From assembly GCA_017893485.1 (NCBI GenBank), contig CM030358.1, positions 150,177,368 through 150,241,367 of the forward strand: 64,000 nucleotides of DNA, written 5' to 3'. Origin of the DNA: Hemerocallis citrina. Taxonomy: Eukaryota > Streptophyta > Magnoliopsida > Asparagales > Asphodelaceae. This document shows positions 11,285-21,944 of the stretch, piece after piece; the stretch's first letter is position 1; each line of letters starts with the position of its first letter. The notes under the pieces are model-generated. The model saw nothing but the letters and a program-made list of their open reading frames with translations. It was not told the DNA's origin and did no database searches. A program made the translations under genes and the position numbers.

Positions 11285-11557
11285 CATGCACGTGCGATGC
11301 ACGTGAAGGAAGAAGGAAAAAGACAAAAAAAACCTACCAACACGTGCGCTGTACGTGTTTTTTTCGCACGTGTGGAAAATGGGGAGGGGAATGAAAAGGA
11401 CTCCAAAAAAAATCTAGTATTATACACGTGCGTTGCACGTTGAAAATGGGGAGGGGAATGAAAAGGATAAAAAAAAAAAAAAACCAACACGTGCGCTGCA
11501 CGTGTTGACAAAATGACAGTGTGACACTAACCCCTTCTCCCATTATAATAGTAGAGA
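11285..11557 (-). mobile_element. Helitron H1, inverted copy with worn 3' end
   Basis: The 5' TC terminus is at 11557 on the minus strand. Internal hairpins (GTGCGTTGCAC, GTGCGCTGCACGTG) and an internal CTAG (11414-11417) match H1. The final CTAG of H1 is missing here; the arm continues directly into 'gctggtcatgcacgtg'. A second partial 5' terminus ('ccccttctcccattata') lies just outside at about 11575-11591. Confidence 0.65.
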
Positions 11558-12684
11558 TGACAAATGACACTAACCCCTTCTCCCATTATAAGGTTATCTT
11601 TTAAGGTTTAAGCAATATTCTGTTTTGATTCCATTGTTTACTTAGATTGGATAGTTAGAATCATTCATGTTTTCATTGTTGTTTATGGGTTTGTTGAGGT
11701 GGAAAGAGAAAATAATCCATTGTCACTAGATTCTATTACTATTTACAGGTGTTGTTTAACAGTTGAAATTTACCTGTTTTGAGGTAGATTTATAGTTAAA
11801 ATGGGTTTTGGAAGATGCCCATGATGTAAAAATTGCATCTGGTGATAGGTGAGAAAGTTGAAGATATAAAAATTGCGCGCTTCTTTGTTACTTTTTAGCT
11901 TTGTTGCACTGTAGGGAAGTTAGGGGTTTTGATTTTAGTTTTCTGCTTTTGTGTTGGTTTATGAAGTTGTTTAAGTGTTAGCGTTGTATACACATGGGTT
12001 TTCATTGTTTAGATAGTGAGTGGTTGAGAAATGTTCATTGTGTAGTATGGGTGATATGTTATGGGTCAAAATCCTGAAGGACTTAAATATTTGAGACACT
12101 AGCTTTATGTGATATATTTTACTTCATCTATATATCCTGTTTATGTTGGATTATTTTATGAGTTAGTTTTCAGTTTTAGTTGAGAATAGTTTATCTCAAA
12201 GTAATAAACATGTGTGTTTTTTGTATGCTACCCTTATTTTATCTGTATCACATGGATTTATCAAAAAGATATATATAATTGTATCAGAAAAATATAAATT
12301 GTATTACATGGTCCTCTGTGGAATGCAAAAGCAGGATTTATTATGTATTGCTTTTTAAATCTTGTGCTGTCTGGTAATATAAGGTTTTTGGATATTTACC
12401 TTTAACCAAAAGACTCGGATGCTAGGTTGAATTCATCATTGATTATTTTTTCACTTCTGTATATAAGATAAACTTGCATTGCTTTGTTCATAAACTTTTT
12501 CATTCAATCACAAGTCAGCGCATGCCTCAGTTGTTTTTGTTTGTAACTTTGGTAGAGGTTGAAAATGACGTGGGATTTTCCTTTTCCCGGAAATGATACT
12601 ATGGCTTGAGCTGGATGAAGTAAAAATTGTCCTAATACTAGAAACTGAAATTTCCATATGGTCAATTTAACAAAATTTTGCAGG
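11558..12684 (+). other. Non-coding, probably epimerase 5' UTR intron
   Basis: T-rich, AT-rich DNA without ORFs. It ends 'caaaattttgcag' followed immediately by the epimerase start codon context 'gATGGG'. Since plant GDP-mannose 3,5-epimerase genes often have an intron just before the start codon, most of this stretch may be the captured 5' intron. Its left limit is the repeat end near 11591. This is inference from position and base composition only. Confidence 0.4.
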
Positions 12685-12813
12685 ATGGGTAGCTCTGGAA
12701 ACAGTGGATCTAACTACGGTGAATACACATGCGAACTTAGAGAGGGAATTGTACTGGCCTTCTGAGAATCTCCATATTTCAATCACGGGAGCTGGGGGCT
12801 TTATCGCGTCTCA
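12685..12813 (+). pseudogene. GME: GDP-mannose 3,5-epimerase 5' exon fragment
   Basis: The reading begins MGSSGNSGSNYGEYTCEL and, after a frameshift near 12745, continues WPSENLHISITGAGGFIASH. This is the conserved N terminus of plant GDP-D-mannose 3',5'-epimerase, the cytosolic ascorbate-pathway enzyme of the short-chain dehydrogenase superfamily; GAGGFIAS is its nucleotide-binding Rossmann loop. A splice-acceptor-like 'ttttgcag' precedes the ATG. Homology stops after about 43 codons at 12813 and a stop follows at 12818-12820. At least one frameshift and the loss of roughly 90% of the protein make it a dead fragment. It sits between the inverted duplication and the lipase, and the sequence right of it resumes the lipase upstream region shared with 35808-35863. 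Confidence 0.75.
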
Positions 12814-12896
12814 CAATTAGGCTTAATCTAACAAGACCAATCTATCTCCTCCTTTATACAAACCAAATTATCAAAGATTACATTACATTTGTAACA

Positions 12897-14078
12897 ATGG
12901 CAACTCCATCAGAAGAGAATCCATCATGGGATGAACTCCTTGGGTCCAACAATTGGGCCGGCCTCCTCAACCCCCTCCACCTCGACCTCCGCAATTTCAT
13001 AATCCGCTGCGGCCATTTCGTCCAATCGGCCTACAGTGCATTCATATATGACAATGGCTCCTGCCATTACAATGAGGCCAACCTCCTCAGCGAAACTCGC
13101 TTCCCAGATGCCCCCAATTACACCATCCCTCAACTCCTCTACGCAACGGCCACTATTGAGCCCGAAAACAAACTCGTTCGTGGCAGAATCTTATCTGAAT
13201 CAAACTTTATGGGGTACATTGCAGTCTCCTCCACCGAATATGCACGTACGACTGGTCGTCGTGAGATCTACATCTCATGGCGCGGCACCCAACGTCTTCA
13301 TGAGTGGCTCAACAACTTCAAGTTCTTACGAACCTCTGCTAAATCCATTTTCAATAACTTTCGTCTGAGAGGGCTAACGAAGAACCCCAAGGTATTGGAC
13401 AGTTGGCTCAGCATCTACAGCTCAAAAGAAAACTTGCCGTCTCCGAGCAATCTCAGTGCCAGGGACCAACTGTTGTCCAACATAACTGAGATTGTTGAAC
13501 GCTATAAGGATGAGAAGCTCAGTATCATATGTGTTGGCCATAGCCTGGGAGGAACAATGGCTGTTCTAAGCGCAGTCGATATAGTGACAAAAGGCATATC
13601 CAATATACAACAACAACATTTTCCTGTGACTGTTGTTGTGTTTGGGTGCCCGAAGATCGGGAATGAATCCTTCAATTATCAACTCTGCCATATGCCTCGC
13701 CTTAAAATCCTTCATGTGAAGAGCGCAGGTGACATCATTACTGCATACCCTTTCTTCCTGTGGAACTTGTTTTTCAAGACCTGGGTGGTGTTGGAAGTCG
13801 ACACAGACGCCACACTCGGCGGGTTCACTAATTTGAGTATTATGGAACAGCTTGCAAAGCGACATAATTTGAGGGTGCTGATGGATACTGTTAGGAGATG
13901 GAATGGGGAGAGTAGTGGACTACAGCTCAAGGTAGAGGTGGAGAAGTATATTGCACTTGTGAACAGGTTCCGGGAATCTTTGGAGGAGTGGGGGATTCTG
14001 GCAAAATTGTTGGCACAGAGTCAGAAAAACGGTGAGGATGACGACAATGTCAGCTCCTCGATCGGAAGCCTCCACTGA
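12897..14078 (+). CDS. Class II phospholipase A1 (lipase class 3), DSEL-like
   Basis: A 393-residue single-exon protein of the plant phospholipase A1-II family, which removes sn-1 acyl chains from phospholipids or glycerolipids, usually in the cytosol. It opens with the family signature WDELLGSNNWAGLLNPL (residues 11-27) and has no transit peptide, unlike class I DAD1-type enzymes. The alpha/beta-hydrolase core shows GYIAVSS (106-112), REIYISWRGT (122-131, oxyanion region), the nucleophile elbow GHSLGG (Ser216), the acid near HVKSAGDII (Asp279), and a histidine in RHNL (His323, probable third catalytic residue). The tail WNG...LKVEVEKYIALVN is also typical. Length and order fit family members of about 390-420 residues. 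The ATG at 12897 is in a good context (acaATGgc) and matches the pseudogene start at 35864. No internal break is visible. Copia element E is inserted about 170 bp after the stop, possibly within the 3' UTR. Confidence 0.93.
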   Translation: MATPSEENPSWDELLGSNNWAGLLNPLHLDLRNFIIRCGHFVQSAYSAFIYDNGSCHYNEANLLSETRFPDAPNYTIPQLLYATATIEPENKLVRGRILSESNFMGYIAVSSTEYARTTGRREIYISWRGTQRLHEWLNNFKFLRTSAKSIFNNFRLRGLTKNPKVLDSWLSIYSSKENLPSPSNLSARDQLLSNITEIVERYKDEKLSIICVGHSLGGTMAVLSAVDIVTKGISNIQQQHFPVTVVVFGCPKIGNESFNYQLCHMPRLKILHVKSAGDIITAYPFFLWNLFFKTWVVLEVDTDATLGGFTNLSIMEQLAKRHNLRVLMDTVRRWNGESSGLQLKVEVEKYIALVNRFRESLEEWGILAKLLAQSQKNGEDDDNVSSSIGSLH

Positions 14079-14248
14079 GTACTCCAACGGAGAATCAAGC
14101 TCGAGTGCGCTCAACAGCTAGCTAACTCTTAGCCCCCTTATTATCTCTATTTTATGCACTCTAAATCCGTGGACTGCAATTTCAAAATTACTTCAAGATA
14201 TGTGATTCGGGTCTGTTTTCCTTATCTTTTCGAGACACTACTTGTTTG
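14079..14248. other. Lipase 3' flank
   Basis: AT-rich tail between the lipase stop and copia E; it resumes after E at 19160. GTTTG at 14244-14248 is the left copy of E's target duplication. Confidence 0.5.
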
Positions 14249-15233
14249 TGTTGGCTCTGAGTTTGGTGTGCACAAAACGTACTTACAAATACTAATAAGT
14301 TTTAGTTGAGATGTTTAGGTTTTCAGGAATAAACTAAATAAATATGAAGCTACCAAGATTGAGTATCAAGCAAAAGAAGGAAAGTAATAAAGAAGAATTG
14401 CAAAATCAAGCAAAAGAAAAGTTATTCAAAAAGAGCACATGTTGATTAGTGCCCAAGAAAGTCAGCAAGATCAGCTTCTTTCTTTCCGCATATGTGAGGA
14501 TTTTATATGTAATTGATTGGTTCTTGATTGATTAGTTTATGGTAAGAATATAAAGTGGTTTCATCACAATCAGCACGATTGCTGTCGACCATACCACATT
14601 GTGGGTCGACCGCACAACAATCAACCGCACATCGCTGTTAAGATGATGAGACAGATGACCATTCATCTTTCGAATTTCGATTAAAAGATGAACGATCGAC
14701 TGTCCTTATTTGAGGTCGACCGTACCTCGCACTGATTACTCTTTTGAAATGTATCGTTTCTATTTTTGAGAGATACACTTTCCCGTCTATATATTTGGAC
14801 GAACACACTGCATATTCCTCACCTATTCCTCTGAGAAAAATCTTCTGAACTAATCAATTCAACAATCAATCCAAGTGTGTGATACTTATTTGTTTTCTTC
14901 AGTCAGGATCATTAAAGATCTTGAGTTTTTCTTTTCTTCCACTTCGGTGAGATTGATGGGGCTTGTCTTAGAAGTCCTGTGGGTGTAATAGGTTTCTCGG
15001 CCTGAATGCGAGAATCACTGTACAAGAGTTTGAGTATAGTGGAACGTTTGTGGTGGAGAATTGCTATAAGTAGGTGGTGTGGACGTAAACCTAGGGGTCG
15101 AACCACGTTATATCGATGTTTCATTTGTGCTTGTTGTGTTTACTTTCTCTATCTCTTCTTATTTACTTTGCAACTTAATTTTAATTTTTAATTTCTGCAC
15201 AATCACTCTATTACCCCCTTAGGGTGATTTGCA
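14249..15233 (+). repeat. 5' LTR of copia E
   Basis: Begins TGTTGGCTCTGAG and ends GTGATTTGCA. TATATAT at 14788-14794 is the likely core promoter. GTCGAC palindromes at 14584, 14605 and 14715 lie 70-200 bp upstream of it. Confidence 0.9.
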
Positions 15234-15287
15234 GTGGTATCATAGCGAGGTGCTTACTAAGAGCTTAAAACTTAAGCAAAAGGTCCA

Positions 15288-16928
15288 ATGGCCGAAATCC
15301 TTCCTCCAGAAAACTTTTACTCATCGGAGCCATTCATCTCCAATGGAACAAGTCTAACACGTTCACCATATTTTGATGAAAAATATTATGATGTTTGGAA
15401 AGTTCGTATGTCTCACTTTTTGTAGATGCTCGGTGAAGAAGTTTGGAACATGTGCATAAACAAAACTGAGATTCCTGTCAGCGATGGGAAGATGGCTTTC
15501 ACAAAAGTTGAACTAACCTTGAAAACTGCAAACTCCATGGCTATGACAGCACTCTATGCAGGTTTGAATAATGAAGAGTTGATGCGATGTGGGCGAAATT
15601 GCAAAACGACCTATGAAATTTGGAACAACATGCTAAAACGGCTTGAAGGAACATCATCTGCGGTAAAGTCAAAAGTTAATTTATGCTTTTATAAGTTTAA
15701 TGTTTTTCGTATGTTGCCAGGAGAAGGAATAGATCAAATGCTTTCCCACTTCGACATTATCGCACATGAGCTTGAGAGCATAGGTAAGGGGTTAGATGAT
15801 GACCGAAAGGTCAGAAAACTCATAAGCTGTCTCACGCCTGAATGGGACGTTAAAGCTACAGCATTGAGGGAGATACTTGAAGAAAAGGATTCGACTACTA
15901 CACTTTTCAAGGAAAATTGAAGACGTATGAGATGGAGATGGCCGAAACAAAAAGGTACTGGCAGAACATTGGGATTGAACCCAAAACTGAAGAGAAGATC
16001 ATTGCTCTAAAAGCAGAAACATTACGTCATCAAAATCAGAATCAGACCATGAAGAATTAGAAGAATATTTCATACGGCTAACTAAACAATTCTGTAAGCA
16101 TCTCAAACGTAAAAAGTACAGTAGGCCACAAGGAGAAAGAGACAAAGACAAAAATGATGTGTACTACAAATGCAACAAGCCAGGACATATCCGCCCAAGT
16201 TGTCCCCTATCGCAAGGTAGGAACAAAGATTATCATCACTCCATACCAGGATTGAGAAAGAAGGCGTTGAAGGCAACATGACTAGACTCAGATTCCAGCA
16301 AGGAAAAGCAAGATCACAACAACGTTGGATTCATGGCTCTTAGAAATGGTGAGGTGTAATCATCATCTCAAGAAGAGGTAATCGAAGAACCCACTTACGA
16401 TGATTTAGTAGACATGGATTGAAAGATTATGCTAAGAAATTGAGTCGTGAATTGAGACAATATAAACAAAGTTCAAATGAATCACATGACTCTTGCATCA
16501 GAAAAAATTAAAAACTGAAAAATAAAAATTCTTTGATTATGGAAAAATTCGAGTCATTTAAAACAGACCATGATGTCTTAATAGAGGCAAATGAGTATTT
16601 AAAACAACAAATTGAAGAATCCTTAGCAGCACATGATGAAAATCTAAGAGAAATTCATGAGAAATCTGTTTATATTGCTAAACTCACTGATGATTTAAAT
16701 GAATGCAAAAGAAAATTTGATAAGGTAGTGAAAAGTTGTAAAGAAGCGCTCGAACAAAATAAAATACTTGATACTACCCTAGACACTCTTCATTGGAACA
16801 CAAAAAACGATGAAATGACTAGGAAAAGGCTTTGTAAAAGAGTAATTGAGCTCGAGAAAACTGTTGAAAAATATGAAGGGTCCAGTTATCTTATTACAAA
16901 AAATTCAAGATCTTATCATGATAATTGA
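15288..16928 (+). pseudogene. Copia gag remnant (UBN2-like, zinc knuckle, coiled coil)
   Basis: The frame opens at ATG 15288 (MAEILPPENFYSS..) and meets an in-frame stop at 15423-15425. It continues as a 164-residue open stretch to 15920 containing YEIWNNMLKRLEG and FDIIAHELESIGKGL, typical of the gag region of copia elements that forms the virus-like particle. A single-base loss near 15917 shifts the frame into KTYEMEMAETKRYW. A CCHC knuckle at about 16161-16203 reads YKCNKPGHIRPSC, with its first cysteine replaced by tyrosine. Further stops follow, then a 131-residue open stretch (16533-16928) rich in K/E with heptad-like spacing, probably coiled coil. The gene is clearly non-functional. 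Confidence 0.8.
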
Positions 16929-17406
16929 GGGCTTGGTTACAATGAGCCAATACAACATCAGAAATCTAAGCAATCGTGTCATACACATATGCATAGCCAC
17001 CAAAATAGATACAAACCAACACACAATGAGGCATATGTGCATGATCCAAAACATAATAGCATTACTTGTCACTATTGTTGTAGATTAGAACATATTTCTT
17101 ACAATTGTGCTTTAAAAAAGAATACGAACTTCGTTTGGATAAAGAAGAATACAAGTGCAGGAACAGTCCCTACTTTGATACCTACTAATCTTAATGTAGG
17201 TACATTAATGCACTTCACCTAAAGATCGGTAGCACTAAAGCTCATGGCAGATGAAAACAACTTTTTTGCATCGCTATCAAGAAAAAAAAAGGGAAGAACA
17301 TATTTTTTAAGGTATAACAATTTTAGTTTAATTATTTGTCTGGTAAGAAAATTTGAACTCATTTCTCTCAACTATTCGATATAAGTTACATAGTCACTTT
17401 TAATAA

Positions 17407-17550
17407 CATGTAGACATTCGCTAACATTTTATTAAAGATCATTTTCAAAAAGGAGATATTATTCTTGAGTATGTCTCCACTAATTCTCAACTTGCTGATA
17501 TTTTTACTAAACCTTTAGATGAAAAACAATTTCAACTTTTTAAAGGGTGA
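17407..17550 (+). pseudogene. Copia RNase H C-terminal remnant
   Basis: After HVDIR and a one-base shift the sequence reads HFIKDHFQKGDIILEYVS, then LADIFTKPLDEKQFQLFKG and a stop at 17548. This is the standard C terminus of copia Pol. Everything between gag and this segment (protease, integrase, reverse transcriptase) is missing, so a deletion of about 3 kb removed them. Confidence 0.85.
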
Positions 17551-18175
17551 ATTAAACGTTATTGATATTTCTGCTTAAATTTGCATTTTTCGGTCGACTG
17601 TTCGCCTGTAAAGGTGTACAGTCGACTGGGCGGTGGACCGGTTCGCTCTCGAGTTATTGTTTATTCACCAAACTTGTTTTTAGTGGATTTGCGATCGACC
17701 GTGCGGTGGACCGGTTTGCTCACTGTTTGCTTGGCTGGATTTTAAAATTCTTCATGGTCGACCTTGCAGACGACCAGTTTCATTTTTTTTTATTTCCCAA
17801 AATTGCTTATTCTCATGCATGTTCTTCATTCTAGTTTTGATCTTTACAATGTGCTATACTCTTTAACATTTTCCATGCATGTATTTAGGAGGAGTAATTC
17901 AATCTTTTCTAATACATCTTATTCCGAATTGTCCCCTCTTGGTGTGTTCCAAAAAGGGGGAGAACTTTCTCCTGAATGTTTTAAGCTTGAATGATTTAAA
18001 CTTAAAAACTTTCTCTTGCTTTCCCTATGATTCTTCATCTATAATATATACTATAGTTATGAAAGTTTTTGCTTGATGCACAATGATACCGGGAGTATTG
18101 GATTAAGGGGGAGTTTTTATATGTTTTATTTTAAACATTAATAGGTATGTTTTGTTCACACCAAAAGGAGGAGAT
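17551..18175 (+). other. Copia 3' non-coding region with GTCGAC motifs and purine tract
   Basis: No gene. It contains GTCGAC at 17593, 17621 and 17757, and related GGTGGACC/GATCGACC motifs. It ends in the polypurine tract at 18161-18175 that primes plus-strand synthesis. The ORFs at 17562-18076 are unsupported. Confidence 0.6.
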
Positions 18176-19154
18176 TGTTGACTCTTAATTTGGTGTGCAC
18201 AAAACGTGTTTACAAATACTAATAAGTTTCAGTTGAGATGTTCAGATTTTCAGGAATAAAATAAATCAATATGAAGCTACCAAGATTGAGTATCAAGCAA
18301 AAGAAGGAAAGTAATAAAGAAGAATTGAAAAATCAAGCAAAAGAAGAAATTATTCAAAAAGAGCACATGTTGATTAGTGCCCAAGAAAGCCACCAAGTTC
18401 AGCTTCTTTCTTTCCGCATATGTGAGTATTTTATATGTAATTGATTGATTCTTGATTGATTAGTTTATGGTAAGAATATAAAGTGGTTTCGTCACAATCA
18501 GCACGATTGCGGTCGACCGTACCAGATTGTTGGTCGACCGCACCACAGTCGACCGCTCATCGCTGTTAAAATGATGAGACAGCCGACCATTCATCTTTCG
18601 ACTTTCGATTAAAAGATGAAAGATCGTCCGTCCTTATTGCGATCGACCGTACCTCGCGCTGATTACTTTTGGAATGTATCATTTCTATTTTTGAGAGATA
18701 CACTTTTCCGTCTATATATTTGGACGAACCCACTGCATATTCCTCACCTATTCCTCTGAGAAAAATCTTCTGAACTAATCAATTCAACAATCAATCCGAG
18801 TGTGTGATACTTATTTGTTTTCTTCAGTCAGGATCATTAAAGATCTTGAGTTTTTCTTTTTTTTCACTTCGGTGACATTGACTGGACTTGTCTTAGAAGT
18901 CCTGTGTAATAGGTCTCTCGGTCTGAATCCGGGTATCACTGTATGAGGGTTTGAGTATAGTGGAACGCTTGTGATGGAGAGTGTTACAAGTAGGTGGTGT
19001 GGACGTAGTCCTGGAGGTCGAACCACGTTATATCGCTGTGTCATTTGTGCTTGTTATTTTTGCTTTCTCTATCTCTTCTTATTTACTTTGTAACTTAATT
19101 TTAATTTTAAATTTTTGTACAATCATTCTATTCACCTCTCTAGAGTGATTTACA
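18176..19154 (+). repeat. 3' LTR of copia E
   Basis: Begins TGTTGACTCTTAATTTGG and ends GTGATTTACA. TATATAT at 18713-18719; GTCGAC at 18512, 18533 and 18548, with a GATCGACC variant at 18641. Confidence 0.9.
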
Positions 19155-19376
19155 GTTTGTTGAAACTCTTTTCAATGAATTTAGAATTTATTTAACTCAT
19201 GATCATATATGAAAACACACATCATAAGGTGCCATCTCCCATGTGCTTCTCCTCTGACATAACCCATCCTCCATGGATAACACTGTATGGCCAGCGGTCA
19301 TAATGATTTTTCTAGTAAAGAGTCAAATTAAAAAGTTGACTATAATTAATGAAATTAAATTAAGGACATGTATATG

Positions 19377-19869
19377 TGAGATGCGGCTTGGTTTTAGAGT
19401 GTGGCTGCAACACGTGAGTTTTCTCAATTTGTATAGTACAAGTCGCGGTACTGATTATATGTTCGATCCTCGGCTGAGGGAGCGGCTCGAGAATAGCAGA
19501 AGTGAGGTGGAAGACGGATGTTCGGCTCGAATCCAGCAAGCTCGGCTCGGTCTCGTGTACCAGCACTCTGCCTTGAAACACCGGGAGAGATCCCGGTGAC
19601 CGACCTTCCGACGATCTAGTCAGCTACTGGAAAGTAACAAGAGATAGGATTTTAGAGGGAAAAGATTGATTACCTTTGAATGAAGGAGGGGGCCTGATAT
19701 TTATAAGCAGAGCAAACGGGTCTGAGATCCTGCTGGGCCGGGTTTGGACCTGTTTGCTCGTGGGCCTGACGTGGCAGAAGCCCATGGGGCTCTGGGTTGA
19801 CCTGATGATCACGGGAGAGCGGGTTTTAAGGGGATCTGGTGGCCCAGAGGGGCCACGTCATCTGACCCA
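19377..19869 (-). repeat. 3' LTR of gypsy D
   Basis: Runs TGAGATGCGGCTTGG.. to ..TCATCTGACCCA on the plus strand. It has the same length as the other LTR and shares 'gtggctgcaaca', 'tgagggagcggctcg', 'caccgggagagatcccg' and 'gcctgacgtggcagaagccc' with it. Confidence 0.88.
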
Positions 19870-19875
19870 TTTCAG

Positions 19876-19890
19876 GAACCCCCCACTCCT
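19876..19890 (-). other. Polypurine tract of D
   Basis: The minus strand reads aggagtggggggttc next to the 3' LTR, the expected plus-strand primer position. Confidence 0.65.
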
Positions 19891-20029
19891 AGAGGGCAGG
19901 ATAACCCTGCCGTGTAGGAGTAGTTTTGCCTCTGCAGGAAGAGCAGAGTAATGTGTACGGCGAAGAATGGGGTCTGTATCTTCCTGGAGAGGCCAGCGGG
20001 GTAGGATGAAGGGGGTCCCCTTTTGGAGT

Positions 20030-20635
20030 CATGAGGGGCGTCGAGTGCTGAAGAGTAGGAGCTCGCTTAGCCGAGCGTCGAGGGTCGGGAGACGAGCCCC
20101 CTCACTTGTTGGAAAAACTAGGGGACGTCGAGATCTGAAGAGTAGGAGCTCGATTAGCCGAGCGTCGAGGGTCCGGAGACGAACCCCCTCATTTGTTGGA
20201 AAAGCTAGGGGACGTCAAAATCCGTAGAGTGGGAGCTCACTTAGCCGAGCATCGAGGGTCGGGAGACGAGCTCCCTCACTTGTTGGAAAAGCTAGGGGAC
20301 GTCGAGATCTGAAGAGTAGGAGCTCGTTTAGCCGAGCGTCGAGGGTCGGGAGACGATCCCCCTTGCTTGTTGGAAAAGCTAGGGGACGTCAAGATCCGTA
20401 GAGTGCGGGCTCGCTTAGCCGAGCATCGATGGTCAGGAGATGAGCCCCCTCACTTGTTGGATAAGCTAGGGGACGTTGAGATCCGTAGAGTGGGAGCTCG
20501 CTTAGCCGAGCGTCAACGGTTGGGTGAAGAGCCCCTAACTTGTTAGAAAAGCTAGGGGACGTCGAGAACCGAAGAGTAGGAGCTCGTTTATCCGAGCGTC
20601 GAGGGTCGGGAGACGAGCCCCTTCACTATTGGAGA
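20030..20635 (-). repeat. Tandem array 1, about seven 87-bp units
   Basis: Units start with 'ggacgtcgagatc(t/c)g(a/t)agag' near 20037, 20124, 20211, 20298, 20385, 20472 and 20558. Each contains 'cttagccgagcgtcgagggt' and 'cacttgttggaaaagctagg'. It lies between integrase and the 3' LTR, where Tat-lineage elements are known to carry tandem repeats. Confidence 0.85.
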
Positions 20636-21830
20636 AGCTTTTATGGCTCGCGGTGACATCTGAGCGCCGAGCCTCAAGCTTATAGGAGTAGTTTTTGTGG
20701 CCCGCGGTGACATCCGAGCACCTAGCCTTAAGCTTATAGGAGAAGCTTTTGTGGCTCACGGTGCCATCCGAACGCCGAGCCTCAAGCTTATAGGAGAAGC
20801 TTTTGTGGCTCGCGGTGACATCTGAGCGTCGAGCCCCCAAAACTTGTTGGAAGAGCTTTGGTGTTTGGTGGTGATATCCGAGCGTCGAGCCCAAAACTTG
20901 TTTGAGAAGTTTTTGTGGCTCGCGGTGTTATCCGAGCGTCGAGCCCAAAACTTGTTGGAGAAGTTTTTGTGGCTCACGGTGATATCCGAGTGCCGAGCCT
21001 CAAGCTTATATGAGAAGCTTTTGTGGCTTGCAGTAACATCCGAGTGTCGAGCCTCAAGCTTATAGGAGAAGCTTTTGTGGCTCGCGGTGCCATCCGAGCG
21101 CCGAGCCTCAAGCTTATAGGAGAAGCGTTTTTGGCTCGCGGTGACTTCTGAGCGTCGAACCCCCAAAACTTATTGGAAAAGCTTTGGTGGTTTGGTGATG
21201 GCATCCGAGCGCCGAGCCTCAAGCTTGTAGGAGAAGCTTTTGTGGCTCGTGGTGACATCTGAGCGTCGAGCCCCCAAAACTTGTTGGAAGAGATTTGGTG
21301 GTTTGGTGGTGATATCCGAGCGTCGAGCCCAAAACTTGTTTGAAAAATTTTTGTGGCTCGCGGTGTTATCCGAGCGTCGAGCCCAAAACTTGTTGGAGAA
21401 GTTTTTGTGGCTCACGGTGATATCCGAGTGCCGAGCCTCAAGCTTATATGAGAAGCTTTTGTGGCTCGCGGTAACATCCGAGTGTCGAGCCTCAAGCTTA
21501 TAGGAGAAGATTTTGTGGCTCACGGTGCCATCCGAGCGCCGAGCCTCAAGCTTATAGGAGAAGCATTTTTGGCTCGCGGTGACTTCTGAGCGTCGAACCC
21601 CCAAAACTTATTGGAAAAGATTTGGTGGTTTGGTGGTGGCATCCGAGCGCCGAGCCTCAAGCTTGTAGGAGAAGCTTTTGTGGCTCGCGGTGACTTCCGG
21701 GCGCCGAGCCTCAAGCTTATAGGAGAAGCTTTTGTGGCTTGCGGTGACGTCCGAGCGTCGAGCCTCAAACTTATAGGAGAAGCTTTTGTGGCTCGCGGTG
21801 CCATCTAGCATCAATCCCAAAATTTGTTTT
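20636..21830 (-). repeat. Tandem array 2, 54-bp units with 438-bp higher-order repeat
   Basis: Basic unit of about 54 bp: 'gtggctcgcggtgacatccg', 'agcgccgagcctcaagctta' and 'taggagaagctttt'. A higher-order unit of 438 bp is evident: the variant 'gatatccgagcgtcgagccc' recurs at 20873 and 21311 with the same succession of variants after each. Because 54 and 438 are multiples of three, long open frames appear on both strands, with an 18-residue repeat such as SHKSFSYKLEARRSDVTA on the minus strand. I treat these as by-products, not proteins. Confidence 0.85.
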
Positions 21831-21944
21831 AAGAAAGCTGGCATGAGGCCAAGAGGGATAAATGATTGCATCATATTAACTTTACAAAACAGGGCACGGA
21901 GTGCCAATTACATCTTATAATTTACAGAAGAGTATCTACAAGGG

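Larger units (their letters stand above)
10150..11557 (-). repeat. Right arm of the large inverted duplication
   Basis: The reverse complement of the left arm (6278-9770), without MITE 2 and the LINE fragment. It preserves their empty target sites near 10553 and 10435. It contains mirror copies of both Helitrons. The 'ORFs' here (11147-11570) are the complements of those in the left arm and are not genes. Confidence 0.8.
14249..19154 (+). mobile_element. Copia element E, internally deleted
   Basis: LTRs of 985 bp (14249-15233) and 979 bp (18176-19154), both TGTTG..CA, flanked by GTTTG at 14244-14248 and 19155-19159. A primer site follows the left LTR (gTGGTATCATAGCG, 15234-15247) and a purine tract precedes the right one (ccaaaaggaggagat, 18161-18175). 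The 2.9-kb interior retains gag and the last 48 codons of RNase H, but no integrase or polymerase. The LTRs differ at roughly one base in ten by eye, so it is not recent. The long gag with a coiled-coil-like tail suggests the SIRE/Maximus group, tentatively. Confidence 0.9.

Noticed and set aside
20030..21830. CRISPR-like regular spacing
   Set aside because: Units are contiguous tandem repeats without unique spacers, in a plant retrotransposon.
20535..21907. Long ORFs on both strands with an 18-residue periodic protein
   Set aside because: They arise because the 54-bp and 438-bp repeat periods are multiples of three; several frames are open, there is no start context or known domain, and the position is the non-coding 3' region of a Tat element.
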